Assembly (NCBI GenBank): GCA_026874595.1
Contig: CM049314.1
Location: 16,544,729-16,608,728 of the forward strand
Direction: 5' to 3'
From: Sipunculus nudus
Taxonomy: Eukaryota > Annelida > Sipuncula > Golfingiida > Sipunculidae
Length of the DNA: 64,000 nucleotides
A program made the position numbers and the translations under genes. The notes beneath the pieces were generated by a model, which was not told where the DNA came from, did no database searches, and worked only from the letters and a program-made list of their open reading frames with translations. Positions within the stretch are counted from its first letter, which is position 1. Each line of letters begins with the position of its first letter. This document shows positions 1-12,189 of this stretch, one piece after another.

Positions 1-538
1 CCGTCCAAGGCCTGCCTTTAGAAGTCTAATGCATGCATTGACTTCGGGACTAACTTGTCGTACGGCAGGAGCTTGCATTACTGGTTTTTATGCAAAAATC
101 AGTCCTATGTCAAACGTGGGTTTGAGCTTATTGTGGCACCATCTACATCAACCTACTTTTACGGGGAAAAGGGGGAAAAACTTAAAATCTTCTCTGAAAC
201 GGACAAGCCGATTTGTTTGAATGTTCACATTAACGATCCCATGCAGGAACGCTCTTAAGATTTTTCGAATAGTTCCTGTTCGGTGACATTGACCGAGTTA
301 CACGAAATTGAACTGCCAAGTCAATCTGCCAAGTACATGTACGTATACTGAGATTACAATCCCAGAAATGGCAGGAAGTAGCATCACTAAATTTATACAA
401 ATGTTAATCACATGACTCATTTGAATTTGAGGTATTGGTAGCGCCACCTGTATCGGCCTTTTTTTACGTCGTCGCCCGTCTTTATTACATTACCCCATAC
501 TATCTCAAGACGTGTAGGAGCTTGCATCACCAATTTTT
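1..538 (+). repeat. Old interspersed repeat, one full and one split copy
   Basis: No gene is visible here. Positions 68-165 contain the string GGAGCTTGCATTACTGG, a T-run, ATGCAAAAATC, then GTCAAACG and GGCACCATCTACATC. The same order of motifs reappears at 517-538 (GGAGCTTGCATCACCAA plus a T-run) and continues only at 2427-2490 (ATGCAACAATC, GTCAAATG, GGTGCCATCTGTATC). The second copy is therefore split by the mobile element at 539-2426. A third, weaker relative lies at about 2684-2720. The family is not one I can name. Confidence 0.6.
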
Positions 539-2426
539 AGCTCAGCTGACTATAAGTCATCTGAGCTATAGTCGTGGTCCATTGTCCGTCGTCCGTCCGT
601 CTGTCCGTCCGTCCGTCCGTAGATGTGGCACGTTTTGAAACCGTAAGACCTAGGAATCCAAAATTCAGCATAATGTTAGATGTCCCCAAGATCTCCTACC
701 AAGCCGAAAACTGGGTCTTTGCGACTTCGTTCCTTTGAGAAATTAAGGAAAAACCTCAATTTTTTATTAAAATCCTATTTTCACACTTCAGGACTGCCTA
801 ATATCAAAACCACTCATCTGTTTTTCCTTATATTTACCATAAATATTCTTCCATATAGTTCCTATGTACATGCCAGAAATTAAGTCTGTTAAGTATAAAT
901 TCTTTAAGTTATGGGCCCAAACATAATGGACTTTGTAAAAAATCAGGAAAAATATTTACTCACTTAACATGAAAAATTTTGAAACTAGAGTCTATTTTCC
1001 CAAGTATATAACTATGTTTAATTAAGATTCAATTGCTTACCCAAAATTAGATCTGAATTTTGTAAATTTTTTAAGTAATTAGCATAAAAATAAAATCAGT
1101 ACCTTAAATTTTGCCCAACTTTGACCATGACACGTTTTTTTCCTGTAAGTACCATTGATTTTCACAGCATGTAAACATAAATATTTAATTTGTTTAAATC
1201 TGAAATTTGGAAATAAAAGCTTGAAAATTAAGCTAGTTATTGATTTTTTTCTTGAGGCTCTATTTTAGTCATTTGCTTTGAATAGAGGTTACAGATGCAG
1301 GGTCCCACTCCAGGTGACTGGAAGTCAGCTATGCCAGGGTTTCTGATTTGTTACAGTCACTGGGGGAGATCCCCTGCTGTGACAGGTGTACAGTTATTCT
1401 CATAACACCACCCCAATATCCCCCCCCCCCCCCGCAAACCCAACCCACCAAGTGTTATGCAGTATTGCTATTGTTTTCACTGTATCTCCTTAATTGTAAT
1501 GCTGTTTCCACTCTGATTTGCAAAAACTTTCTTTGAAAAAGTAATTCAAGGTGTAATCCTGAAGATGCAATGTTGTGTAATGTAGCATTTTTAAAGAAAT
1601 CATTTTTCTTTTAAATCATTTTACCAATCATAATGGAACCCATCAGTATGCTTAAATTATGATAAAATATGAAGCACATTATGGATAAATAAAGACACAA
1701 TTAAAAATTGTGAAATCTAAATCAAGTATTTTTTTTATATATTTATTGTTTTGCAGATTTAAAAGATATATTTTTGTGGTAAAAAATAAATAAACATTTG
1801 TATGCATGATGTGGTGTTATCTGACAAGATTGAGATTTATGATGATGCAATTGAGAATTATGAATCAACTTTTATATTCAGATATATATGTTATATTGAA
1901 AATGTATAGAAATATAAACTTAAATTTAAAAAAAATTTTTGTGGTTAAAAAATGAGGATTTATTACAAACATTTGTTCATTATTTTCCTGCATCAGCAGA
2001 ATTTGAGATCAGGCTTTGTTTGCCATGTTTTATGTTGTTAATTAGTTATATTTCAACTGTATACATTTCATTAAAAAAACATATTTTATAATATATATTA
2101 TAAAAAAAAAAGATTCGATTGAACAAATGTTTAAACTACTGAAATGTCAACAGTTAATCGAAAAGCCAACTAATGATCATGGTAATTGTACAGATCATTT
2201 GTTCACAAACTGCTCACATGCTTCAGTTTCAACATTAGGAAACACATGGTCAGGTCACAAAATATTATTTGCAACAATTTCTTGCTCATCAATACAAACC
2301 AATGATATAAACCAACCATGGCCTTTATTACCTCTTCCTCTTACACTTTATCTCCATTTGATATTATTTTAGATTTTAACCTACTAGGTTAACGTCAGCT
2401 GAGCACAGTGACCCATAGGTCCCTTG
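539..2426 (+). mobile_element. Helentron-like non-autonomous element, copy 1
   Basis: The element begins AGCTCAGCTGACTATAAG just after a T-run and ends CCCTTG just before a T-run. The 5' end carries GCTCAGCTGA. Its inverted partner in copies 2 and 3, TCAGCTGAGC, lies about 30 nt before the 3' end, followed by a short palindrome; here both 3' motifs are slightly mutated. This asymmetry of inverted repeats, insertion between Ts, and an internal (CCGT)n run (about 590-620) match what is known of Helentrons and their short derivatives (DINE-1, HINE, pearl). A C-tract lies at about 1420, near 880 bp from the start as in copy 2. No Rep/helicase ORF is present. The class assignment is inferred. Confidence 0.7.
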
Positions 2427-2689
2427 TTTATGCAACAATCGATCGCATGTCAAATGTTGCTGGACTGGGGTGCCATCTGTATCGACTTGCATGTTACTCT
2501 GAAAATCCTAGTAAACATTTAAAAATATTCTGCTCTTAAGCCATAAACCACTTGAATATTTCACAGAAATAAACTTCAGTTTAATTGAATGGGTTGAGTG
2601 CGGTCATTTTTGGTCGAGTTATGGGGATGCTGAACTTGGTTATTTGGTGAAATAAGCCTTCTAAGAATACAATCTGAGAAACAGCAGGA
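2427..2689. other. Flank of element copy 1, no gene seen
   Basis: The first 60 bases or so are the right half of the older repeat that copy 1 interrupted. The rest, to the start of the LINE fragment, shows no coding potential I can support. Confidence 0.5.
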
Positions 2690-3392
2690 GCTACCATCAC
2701 CAAATGTTATGCAAATGTAGCAGAGTAGCAAAAGCCCGCATTGCTTTTGGTAGAGACTTCGCTCCAACGTGTGGGAGCATAGAAGCATCCATCCTGAAAC
2801 CAAGATCAAGGTCTACAAGGCAGTAGTTATCACTACCCTGCTGTATGGCTGCAAGACATGGACTGTCTATGCAAGAAATGTCAAACAACTGAACCACTTT
2901 CACCTGACTTGCCTCCACCGAATGATGAATATTAGATGGCAAGAAATAGTTCCAAACTTAGGTCTTAACACGTGCCAAACTTCCGCTAATCTACATCATC
3001 GTGCATCGATCCCAGGTTCGATAGTCAGGTCACGTACTGCATGCCAGATATAAGTCTCCCAAAACAACTTTTGTATGGAGAACTGGTGTCTGATCTTGTA
3101 AAGATCCAACGGAGGTCAGCGGAGGCGCTATAAAGACAGTCTCAAAGCATCGCTAAAAAACTACCCATCAACACAGATACATGGGAAGAGCTAGCGCAGG
3201 GTCGGCTGCACTTAAAGGTGCAGGAGACGCTGATATAGCAGGACTGGGGAAGTCCAGGAGGAAACGTGAGGTACGCAAGGCGAGGAAGGCAACTAGCTCA
3301 AAAGCAACCACTAATCACATGTGTCCAACATGTGGGAGGCCCTTCCGTTACCGGATTGGCCTGACAAGCCATCTCCGTACACAAATATAGAT
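2690..3392 (+). pseudogene. LINE fragment: end of reverse transcriptase plus C-terminal zinc finger
   Basis: This is the 3' end of a non-LTR retrotransposon ORF2, broken by frameshifts and stops. Visible pieces in order are RIAFGR (about 2733), KIKVYKAVVITTLLYGCKTW (2804-2863), LNHFHLTCLHRMMNIRWQ (about 2889-2942), LPKQLLYGEL (about 3057-3085), KDSLKASLK (about 3134), TWEELAQ (about 3179), and a final finger MCPTCGRPFRYRIGLTSHLR (3319-3378). The finger is C-x2-C-x12-H-x3-Q, so the last histidine of a C2H2 finger is lost. This region normally follows the RT palm and sits before the 3' UTR. It is 5'-truncated and cannot be functional. The superfamily is recalled by pattern, not by search. Confidence 0.85.
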
Positions 3393-5019
3393 CAACCACA
3401 AAACCTAATTTAAAAAAAAAGAGCAAACGTGCCCACATGACACGAGCCACTTTCCACACACGATCCACTTCGTGACACGTGTACTTGCCACACATGTTCT
3501 TGGAAAAAAAAGGTAATTGTCAAATAATGATCAAGTATATTTCAGTGAAGGATTATGTTAAATTATCTATTATACAGGTTGGCGTTAGGCATGTAGGCCT
3601 TGTTTTTTGTTTTACATGTAAAAATAGCTATAATAACTAAACGAGGCACTCTCCATAACTCAGGTGGAGTCGTTCGGTGGTGTCTAGAGGTTTAGGAAAC
3701 CGGAGAAAACCCCCGGCTTCGGACGGGGGCACTACAACCCACTCTCATAGCCACGACAGCGGGAAGAGCCGAGCGTTTTACCTCTCGCCTGTCCAGGCTC
3801 CAATCTGCGGGGTCTGTTCACTGACAAAATTTAGTGTAATAAAGCTAGGGTAGCTAAACGATCTAATTATTAATGGACAGGTTGCGTCATTATGAGTTTC
3901 AAACTGCACATTTGACAATAAAAACACTGTAAATACTATATAAAATTTTAGAAAGGAGGGAATCAGGTGAGGTCATAATATGGACCATGCCATGTATAAC
4001 TGTCACTCGAATACACATTTTAGTTGGCTAACGAAGAAAAATTACTCTTTCTAGACACTTTTGCCTGCGGAGAGACTGCTCGAGAGAGCCTATGTAATGA
4101 TGGGGTGAAGCCTTGCACAGTTTCTTCCCTTTTCGCCGTGCCCAGCTAGTCAGCGGCGCAATCTGAAAGCAGAGTGTCAAGCTGTATTACTACATTTCAC
4201 CAAAAGATTTACCCCAAAGCCCAGTGGTATACACCACCTATACACAGGCTGAAATCTGTAGGGGATCACGGAGCACGCATGGGCCACAGAGCTGTGGTGC
4301 GAATAGCCATCTAGTGTGAAGACATGCCGACAACACACCGGCCAAGAGACATGCACAATGATTCAGTAGCCGCCCGGTCTTGTGCGGTCTTCTTTCTAGA
4401 ACGTGCAAAAGCTTCGGGAATAAATCCAAAGGACGCCACCGGATTGGACTCCCGTATGGGGTCTGATGTCAACCCTTTTGAAAAATTTTTATCAACTCCT
4501 ACAGCTGCAAGAGTCGTGTCTGCACACAGCCGACGCCTATATAAGACGACTCAATAGTTTGCTGCAAGTTCCGACTTGGCCAAAGAAGCTCAACCACTCC
4601 AAGCAGGCTGGTCAGCCACGCTCCAACGTCGCACATTTGGCCTTTCCAGATAAAAGAATGATTTTAACCTTTGTGATAAACAGTAATTTCCTACTTATGA
4701 TTAGACAAATGCAAACGAAGGATGGCCTTAACCAGAAGAAAAACCAAAGAAAACAATAGATATCTATGGGCTGCCATGATCAAAGGTCAGGCCACAGCTC
4801 TCCAATGTGCAAAGCCTTACTGGATCATGGAACAAGCTTTCAGAGGAAATTGCTCCTCAGATGCCATGTCGCCATTGCAAGGGCTTCAAAAAAGCAATAA
4901 GACCCTCTGTCAAGGAGAAAGCGCCTCTGAGATCCAAACCAGCAAAAGTATCATTGACCCCAGAAAACAAATAGAAAGATGAGTGGAGTAATAATACAAA
5001 ATCCTTTTTATGAACTTTA
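3393..5019. other. Intergenic, no recognised gene
   Basis: A locally GC-rich stretch at 3655-3830 contains ACCGGAGAAAACCCCCGG followed by a GC hairpin-like run. I recall similar strings as frequent repeats in bivalve genomes, but cannot classify this one. Small ORFs at 4324-4557 and 4722-4982 resemble nothing I know. The second may be decayed upstream sequence of the LINE fragment that starts at about 5020. Confidence 0.4.
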
Positions 5020-5690
5020 TTACGGTCTTACAGTAGTAAGATAAAAAGCACTAGATGCAATGGAAAATCATGACAAGCCTAGATGACAAACCTAGTGAGT
5101 AGGAACTTGGCAAAGCAATTGATGCAATGTGTGGCAATGCTACTGGCAGGGATTGCATTACACCTGTGCTGATCAAGCATGGGAAGTGACCCGTTAAATA
5201 ACAAAGGTGACCACAACGACTGTAATAACTACCCTGGTCTATCACTCCTCATCACTGCTGGAGAGATCTTAGCTATGGTCGACCTCTCCAGACTTCGATG
5301 CTCTTCATCTTAGGTCTCAATGTGGATTCTGTCCAGAACGCTCCCATGTTGAAACGATTTTTTTTCTCCGTAAGCTTCAAGAAAAATGCAGAGGGAAAAG
5401 TAAGCCCTTTCTTGTGGCCCTTGTTGATCTCACCAAGGCCTTCAATCTGGTAAGTAATAAAGGCTTGTTCCAGCATCTAGAGAAGACTAGATTCAAACCA
5501 ATGCTACTCAGTATCATCAAATGTTTTCATGAAAGAAAACATCGGTTTTCATGGTGAGCATCTGATGCATTCTGTTTTTGCCATGGAGTCAAGCAGGGCC
5601 GCGTGCTTTCCAATTTGTGCGTAATCTTTTCCATTCACCTCAGGAAGTGCACGAAGTTGCTCAAACGCCAGACCCTCTCTCAAGACAGAC
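5020..5690 (+). pseudogene. LINE fragment: reverse transcriptase palm
   Basis: Frame-shifted translation gives successive pieces typical of a non-LTR reverse transcriptase: KALDAMENHDKP (about 5046), GDHNDCNNYPGLSLLITAGE (about 5208-5267), CGFCPERSHVETIFFLRKLQ (about 5323-5382), LVALVDLTKAFN (about 5420-5455) and FCHGVKQGRVLSN (about 5575-5613). LVDLTKAFN corresponds to catalytic motif A, usually (F/I)xDLxKAFD; the first aspartate is kept and the last has become asparagine. Several stops and frame changes make it dead. It lies 3' of the C-terminal LINE piece at 2690-3392 on the same strand, so the two are separate insertions or a rearrangement. Confidence 0.85.
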
Positions 5691-5716
5691 GGCTGCCTAA
5701 TATATTAACATATACT

Positions 5717-5735
5717 AAGTATATATATATACTAA

Positions 5736-5806
<71 letters not shown>
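5717..5806. repeat. (TA)n microsatellite
   Basis: An almost uninterrupted TA run of about 85 bases follows the LINE fragment. Open frames crossing it (Ile-Tyr repeats) are artefacts of the dinucleotide. Confidence 0.95.
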
Positions 5807-5807
<1 letters not shown>

Positions 5808-8458
5808 TGTTAAAGACATGCCCTGTGGATTGACCAACTTGTGGCACACAAACAGTGGCACAAACAAGTGGATCAAGTATGACTCTTTTTCACCCAGTGT
5901 GTACAAGTTATACAAGAGGATACAATGCTGGCACACACCAGAAAATCCAAAATCAAGGAAATCATAACAGTAGACCTGCTGTAACTTAACAAAATACACC
6001 AATAATACTTTATTATCACTACCCGCAAGTTACGTCCACACTACATGGCACTCTTCCGGTGACCGAGTTCTATTGGTTTGTGAAATCAACCAACACGAAT
6101 CAGTCATTACAGAGTAATTAGATCACCCTTTCACTCTTACAAAAAAAGTAACTTTTATGATAAATGCGAATTGGTAACTATACGGGCTGGAACACAGCCA
6201 TCAACAGATATTTTTTTTATGAGACTGCCCAGTAATTTTTTCAAGGATAGGCCAAGTGTCGTTGTTCAGGACGCTGATGCAGAAATGTGTAATGGAACAG
6301 GTGTATTATCAGATTTTGCAAACGTTATCGCCGCAACGTCAGGTGCTGCCACCTGCCCTTTACAACGATAATCTAATAAATCATAATTCGGCATACTGAT
6401 TGATGCTCGTTCTATACTTTCCATGATGTGATGTCAGAATAAAACATTGGTTCGATATAAACTTGATAAATCACAGAGGATATGCAATAATGTCAAACGC
6501 TGACACCTGCACATGAACAGACAATAATTCTAAATGTCATATAAACTTTTTAGGAACGTTTACATTTTGTAATCAAACGTTTTGGTTTCCTCCGTGTGTG
6601 TGTGTGTTGGGGGGTGTCCGAGCTATATCTTCGATAGTTCTCAAAGAATTCCGATGAAATTCTGAGGAAGGATGGGCTATATGGTGGAAAGAAGAAAATT
6701 ATTTTTGGTACGGATTTGTTTCCTAAAAAAATGCGGATCTGGATCTCAATCGTCATAGTTTGTCCCTTTCTGCTTGCTGTCTCGTTTATTTTTCCGTACA
6801 ATATAAAATCTTGATTCATACAAAATTAATTCTTAAAAAATTAAGCGATCCGTCCCAAACTTAAATCACGCCTTCCATTCGCTGTGGTCCACTCTCCCAC
6901 ATAAGTATATCAAAATCAGTTCAGAAATATATTGGTCCAATGAATGTACCTATAACGTTCATGAGCTACAATGAGTAACTGGCGCTTTCATCATGGCGTC
7001 AGGCTTATTGAAGTAGGTTACACTGACAATGAAGTTTCGTGGTCGAGACAACTGCATGGTGTTTGCTGATTAGGAGGTATATACTAGTATGTAGGATTCT
7101 TGGAAAGCATTCTGCTAGATCGTTAAGCCCTCCCCTGCAATGGCTGGTTGCCGTTGGTGTCTGGCTTGGTTGCTTTTTACTTAAACATCTGAACTTAGTC
7201 GAGGGAGCTTCATTGTGTGAAGACTATTGTCAATAATTATTTGGTCACTCTAATTATTTGTGTTAATTTGCTCACGCAGTAGTCCGCCATCTTAAGTCTG
7301 GTTTTATTTTTAACAATGGTACTTTTCTGTCTGGTATCATGTTTGTGTGTTACCCTTCGTTAATTTTAGATATAGCCTGAAAATGTCATTTGCTTTTAGG
7401 ATTTTTAGTGATTTGAAAATGATTACAATCGATTGAGATAATAATTGATATAACATTTGTTGCTTGAGATAATAAGGGTAAGCTTGTCCGAACGAGGACA
7501 TAAGGATACACCTGTATAACCGATTAACCTGTGATTAATTTCACACAGCAGTCAGTATACATGCACTCATCGGCCTTGTTTAAAAATGATAAGTTACCTG
7601 GTACATCACATGAGTAATTGGTGGTACCGAGTCTGTGTTTGTTTGTTACACACGCGCGTTTGTATTTAAATCGAGGTTAGATGAAACTGGGAACTTTGGT
7701 AAAGTCAGATTCAAGGTTGTAGAAATACATCCTGGATATGGGTACACCGATATACCGATATAATTCATAGGGACGTTACCCTTCCTTGTTATACAAAATT
7801 AACATTCGTTAATCAGTGCATATAAACAGTGTTTTTACCGTGTTAGTACATTGACCTTTACTGCTATATAGCAAAACTAATTGATATTGTTAATTTGTGT
7901 CTATAGGTTTGGGTAAATTAACTGCATAAAACGCTTCATTTGCACATGCACGAAACGCAAATGTTTCAAATGTTTACATTTGAAAGATTCCAAAAGGAGT
8001 TGAAAATACAAGTGCAGGCGTTTGGGAAAGTAAGATATGCTACAATGTTGTATAAGGTCCAGATATGGGAACAACATATTTTTTTTCTATATGTGGGTAA
8101 TTTTGACCTGCGACCGAAGCTCGAGCTTTGGTGGAAGGATTTTCTAGGTGATTTTTAAGGAACTTAAGCTTAATTATACAATACATATAAACTTTAACTT
8201 TTAAAACTTGGTAAAAATAAGAATATAATGAAGTCCACGCAACTGATTTGGTCAACGTTAGCCTGAGCATATTATTTATCTGTCATAGCTTCAAATTTCT
8301 CCATAAAGGTTCCGTGTGTCGATCAGTCAGTTATATATATGCAACCGTGATTACGCCCTTTCGTAGTTATTCATTAAGAAAACAGCAGAGACAGAATTGT
8401 ATTTTGTCGATATGTTACTATATTTTATATACATAGGTCGTAATAACGCCTTTACGCA
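5807..8458. other. Intergenic, no recognised gene
   Basis: This is AT-rich single-copy-looking sequence. It has a short (GT)n at about 6595-6607 and a few ORFs under 90 codons that I do not recognise. I see no convincing splice-bounded exon. Confidence 0.4.
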
Positions 8459-8770
8459 TGTCTCATGCAGAAAGGCAAACACATGCACGGAAAGATACTA
8501 GGTTCGAACACCAGGATGCTCGCAGGGCAAAGGGTTGTATAATCAGACCAATGAGAGCGAGGTGTCGCATTGTGCAGCAAGCTCCAAGCTGTAAACATGC
8601 GACTTCCGCTCTCATCACACCAAAACAACAAAGGTTAACCGTTCCGGAGAAATGTATGAACGGAATAAAGTGACTGATTGAAAGTTTGAAATGATGATAG
8701 GATGCGTCTATTGCGGAAAGGCAAATATCCCAGCAGAAAGGCAAAACTAGATTTTCGAACCCTGATATCA
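8459..8770. repeat. Interspersed repeat, related piece at about 19407-19500
   Basis: The part 8672-8760 (GACTGATTGAAAGTTTGAAA, then GATGATAGGATGCGTCTATT, then GAAAGGCAAA twice) aligns by eye with 19405-19490 (GACTGAAAGTGTGATATGAT, GGTAGAATGCATCAATAGCA). The long open frame on the minus strand (8463-8846) crosses this repeat and shows no known domain. A B-box-like GGTTCGAACACC at about 8501 might hint at tRNA ancestry, but no A box or clover-leaf is evident. Confidence 0.4.
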
Positions 8771-11700
8771 CTTGACACTTTTGTCCCACAGCTATCCTGT
8801 AAGCAACTAAAATGACCCTTGCAACAGATTTTGCAGTCCCATGCAAATATATACTTATTTATTACATTAAATGCTTCGGACAAATCCATTGCGTTGTCAA
8901 ACACTTTGTCACACATGGTTTCATTCACGGTTATCAAACATATTAAAACGTTACAATTTATTGTGTGCTTGACACCACCTTTATGTGTATATATTCTGTA
9001 TTGCAAATCAACATCAAACGTTTTGCCGGTTGCCTATATGTTAACAGGTATCTGCATGATCGCTATACATGCCTGGCTGTGTTCTGATGGAATTAGCGCC
9101 TGTCACTGACACGCGGGACCGTATTCTTCACTATACCATACATTTGCTTTAGACATATTAAATCGACTTCCAAAAGTATTCCAGTGTACATACGATAACC
9201 TAAATTTCAAATAACGTTGGTTTGTATCCTTTTTTTTGTGTGTGCATGTAAAATGAATATTTAAATGCCGTTCTAGCCTTATAATATAACATTAACAATA
9301 ATGTTATGTTTATATCATCATAACGTCATATGTTTATGACGTTATGAAAAAGGGACCGGCGAAACTGAAGAGTGCAAAAGCAATGGATATAAAAAAATGC
9401 TTAAATCCGGAGCATTCTTTTCGTTACAGGGAAAAAGTCACAGGAAATTTGCCCCAAGAAATGAAGTCACACATTTTGTGGGAAATATAAAGTGAAAGAC
9501 ATGATTTAAAAAATGGGTAGGACAAAGTCACAGGGAAAAATTAACACTTTGGGTATGGCATAAATTAATATATTTATCATTAAGAGTCTAACTTCATTCA
9601 CAAATGGCACTCATATTTTAATCTAATTTTCCCTGTTTGAAATTTTGTATAAGTTCACTATTTTTGTACAGTGAAACTCCTCTTAGCCGGACACTGAGGG
9701 GACTTGAGGATTTTGTCCGTAATAGTGAGTTATGATAGGAGGAGTCTGACATATCACGTTATTTCTTCAAAGATTGTTTCTGTTGTCTTCTATTTTGATT
9801 AATTGTACGCTTACTTTGAAATGTCATATATTTTAATTATAATTAAAACAGCTTAAATATGCGTTATCAGTTTATAAACATAATTTTTATATAAAATTGA
9901 AAGACAAAGACTTTCTTTTACTCTTGAATTAATCAGCTAGTCCTCGCACACTAATCTTGGCAGTTGCACTTCTATACGTATACCAGTTCATCTTCTCCAC
10001 AATCGGTATAGCTCATGCCTATATATATTTGCACTATAAGGCACATTGAAACCTATAAGCTCTGGTCATTGTGTTTATAAGACATACAAAAGTAGAATGA
10101 TTGTTAGTTCTTAAGTTCATTATATATAGGCTTAATATGAAAACTAATCTTCTTTTCAAGTATGGCATGTATAGACACATTCCTTATCAAATGCCGTTTA
10201 GCCGGGATCGGTAGATTAAACTGCTAAAATCAACGCCCTAGTAGTTTACAAAAAATATATACAAACATTTCTGTGAGTAACTCTGCACCTCGCATTCGCC
10301 GTGACAAAGTGGAATCTGTCGCTAACTAATGAAAGTTCCCACGCCCGGACGCCGATCACAAAGCACGAACAGTAGTCTTTGATCGGTACAGTCTAAATTA
10401 ATTGGTTGATTGTTTCATAGCTTTATTCCTCCGAAATCGAAGAATACAATATACAATGATTTAACATTATGATAATAAAAAAAATTGTTACCAGGTCCCA
10501 CAAAAGATATTAAACAAAACTAGACTTATCAAACCGGCACACTTATGAAGGTTTACGGACCAATTTGTACAAGAATTACACGATAATTATATAAGATAAG
10601 CATATAAAATCTACCGAGTCTTCTTATGGAGTTTTAAGATTACTGATACTCAAGTATTAAAGGGACGTACTCATGAGTAAGGCAAGATAATAATAAACCG
10701 AAAGAAATTAGATACATTACTGTAAGAAAAAAATTAAGGAATACAAGTATCGCCGACATCAGTAATTAATCGCAAGAATCACCTGAGTACATTATTTGAT
10801 AAGCAAATCATATTCCTCAGGCCAAATGGATGATATTACAGAGTAAAAAAAAATGAATAAACATGGAAACCTTAAACAAAAATATAAAAATTAACATGCT
10901 CCTCGCTGCTGATATGTAGAAATTCTCTACCCATAAGAGTGAGAAATAAATATCCTCTAGATTATGTTAGTAAGATGATACGTTTACAGAAAATATATTG
11001 TTTTTTAACATCCATAAGCTTTCGCGTTCAACAGATTGTAAGATTTTGCATGATGGGCTGTATATTCTTGATATTTCATGTCACACTAAATGAGTACAAT
11101 GGGCGTCTCTCCCTCATTTGCAGGTGCTAATATATAATATATTATAATAATAATATGAATATTTTAATTATTATTGTAACTTTACTGATTTTGTGAATTT
11201 AATCTTTCGTATACATTCAAACCTCTGCGTTACCGTGTGACATATCACACATGTATAACAAGCCTTTGTCCATGATGCCTGGGTACTAATTGCATTATCT
11301 CCTAGCCATGGTCACCTAGCCCCTTATTTGTACAGGCCAGGTCCTAATCTGTTAAACTCATTAGGGTAAAGGTGTTGATCTCGTCAGGGTGACCACTAAT
11401 GGGGGGTCCCGTGATGTTTAGTCAGCTATGAGCACACACAGATATAGATGATGTCAGGATAACGTATAATTACACTGTATGTAGACCTTGTACATGTCAG
11501 GGTATAATCAACAATCTCTCCCTTCATTTCATTGGCCAGTATAGGGGGTGGAGTTGACCTTACCGGTCTGACCAATGGAGTGATGGGGTAATGTTATTGG
11601 TTAAATTCCAATGACAGAGACAGAACAAAGACCAGGGTATAACTATGTGTGGAGAGATTCTTTTTGGCCACTCGGCACTGGGGACACTTTTTATGAATGG

Positions 11701-12189
11701 ACATTTTTATTATTTGGATGCGACTGAAGAATAAAAATGGTGACCTAAGTTGCCAAATTGTGTGTTGTGGCTGTGTGCCACGAACTTGCTTGAACGAGAA
11801 CGTGAGGGGGAGAAATACGAAGACAAGTAAAGTAACTAAATTTTACAAGATGTTGCATCACAAAATATAATTGCACAAAGGACTGGATTATTTGGACATT
11901 TGTCCACATAAATGACATAACAGTGGAGACGCATATCCTTCTCAAGAAGTTCACACGCGTCAAGAGGTTTGACGAGACATGAAAAACTATTCTGTTGCGA
12001 GATATTTTTTGACGAGACATGAAAAACTATTCAGTTACCTTGGTACTTAATGGACATAACTCCAGCGATCAGATGGAACAAGAAAGCCTGGTTGTATCTT
12101 GTGAAACATACCTAAGTTTTCATATGTACTAATATTCAGCTGATATATTTTATATTCTACCTCAACAACTGCTTTTGTAACCAGACTGG
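8771..12189. other. Intergenic, no recognised gene
   Basis: This stretch is mostly AT-rich. A TACAGTGAAACTCCTCTTAG motif at about 9667 resembles a pogo/Tigger-type transposon end, but I found no partner end. The 45-bp stretch at about 10343-10386 (CGGACGCCGATCACAAAG onward) recurs nearly unchanged at 13633-13675, next to the LINE fragment, so it is a repeat. No gene is supported. Confidence 0.4.

Noticed and set aside
2127-2372. ORF with a conserved relative at 57958-58161
   Set aside because: Both lie in the same region of Helentron-like copies; the similarity reflects the DNA repeat, and the frames differ in length with no known domain.
5715-6002. Open frame with Ile-Tyr repeats
   Set aside because: Produced by the (TA)n microsatellite.
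8463-8846. 127-codon minus-strand ORF
   Set aside because: It crosses an interspersed repeat, has no recognised domain, and its composition looks like random open sequence.
9667-9760. TACAGTGAAACTCCTC motif as a pogo/Tigger transposon end
   Set aside because: No matching inverted end or transposase remnant found nearby; too weak to annotate.
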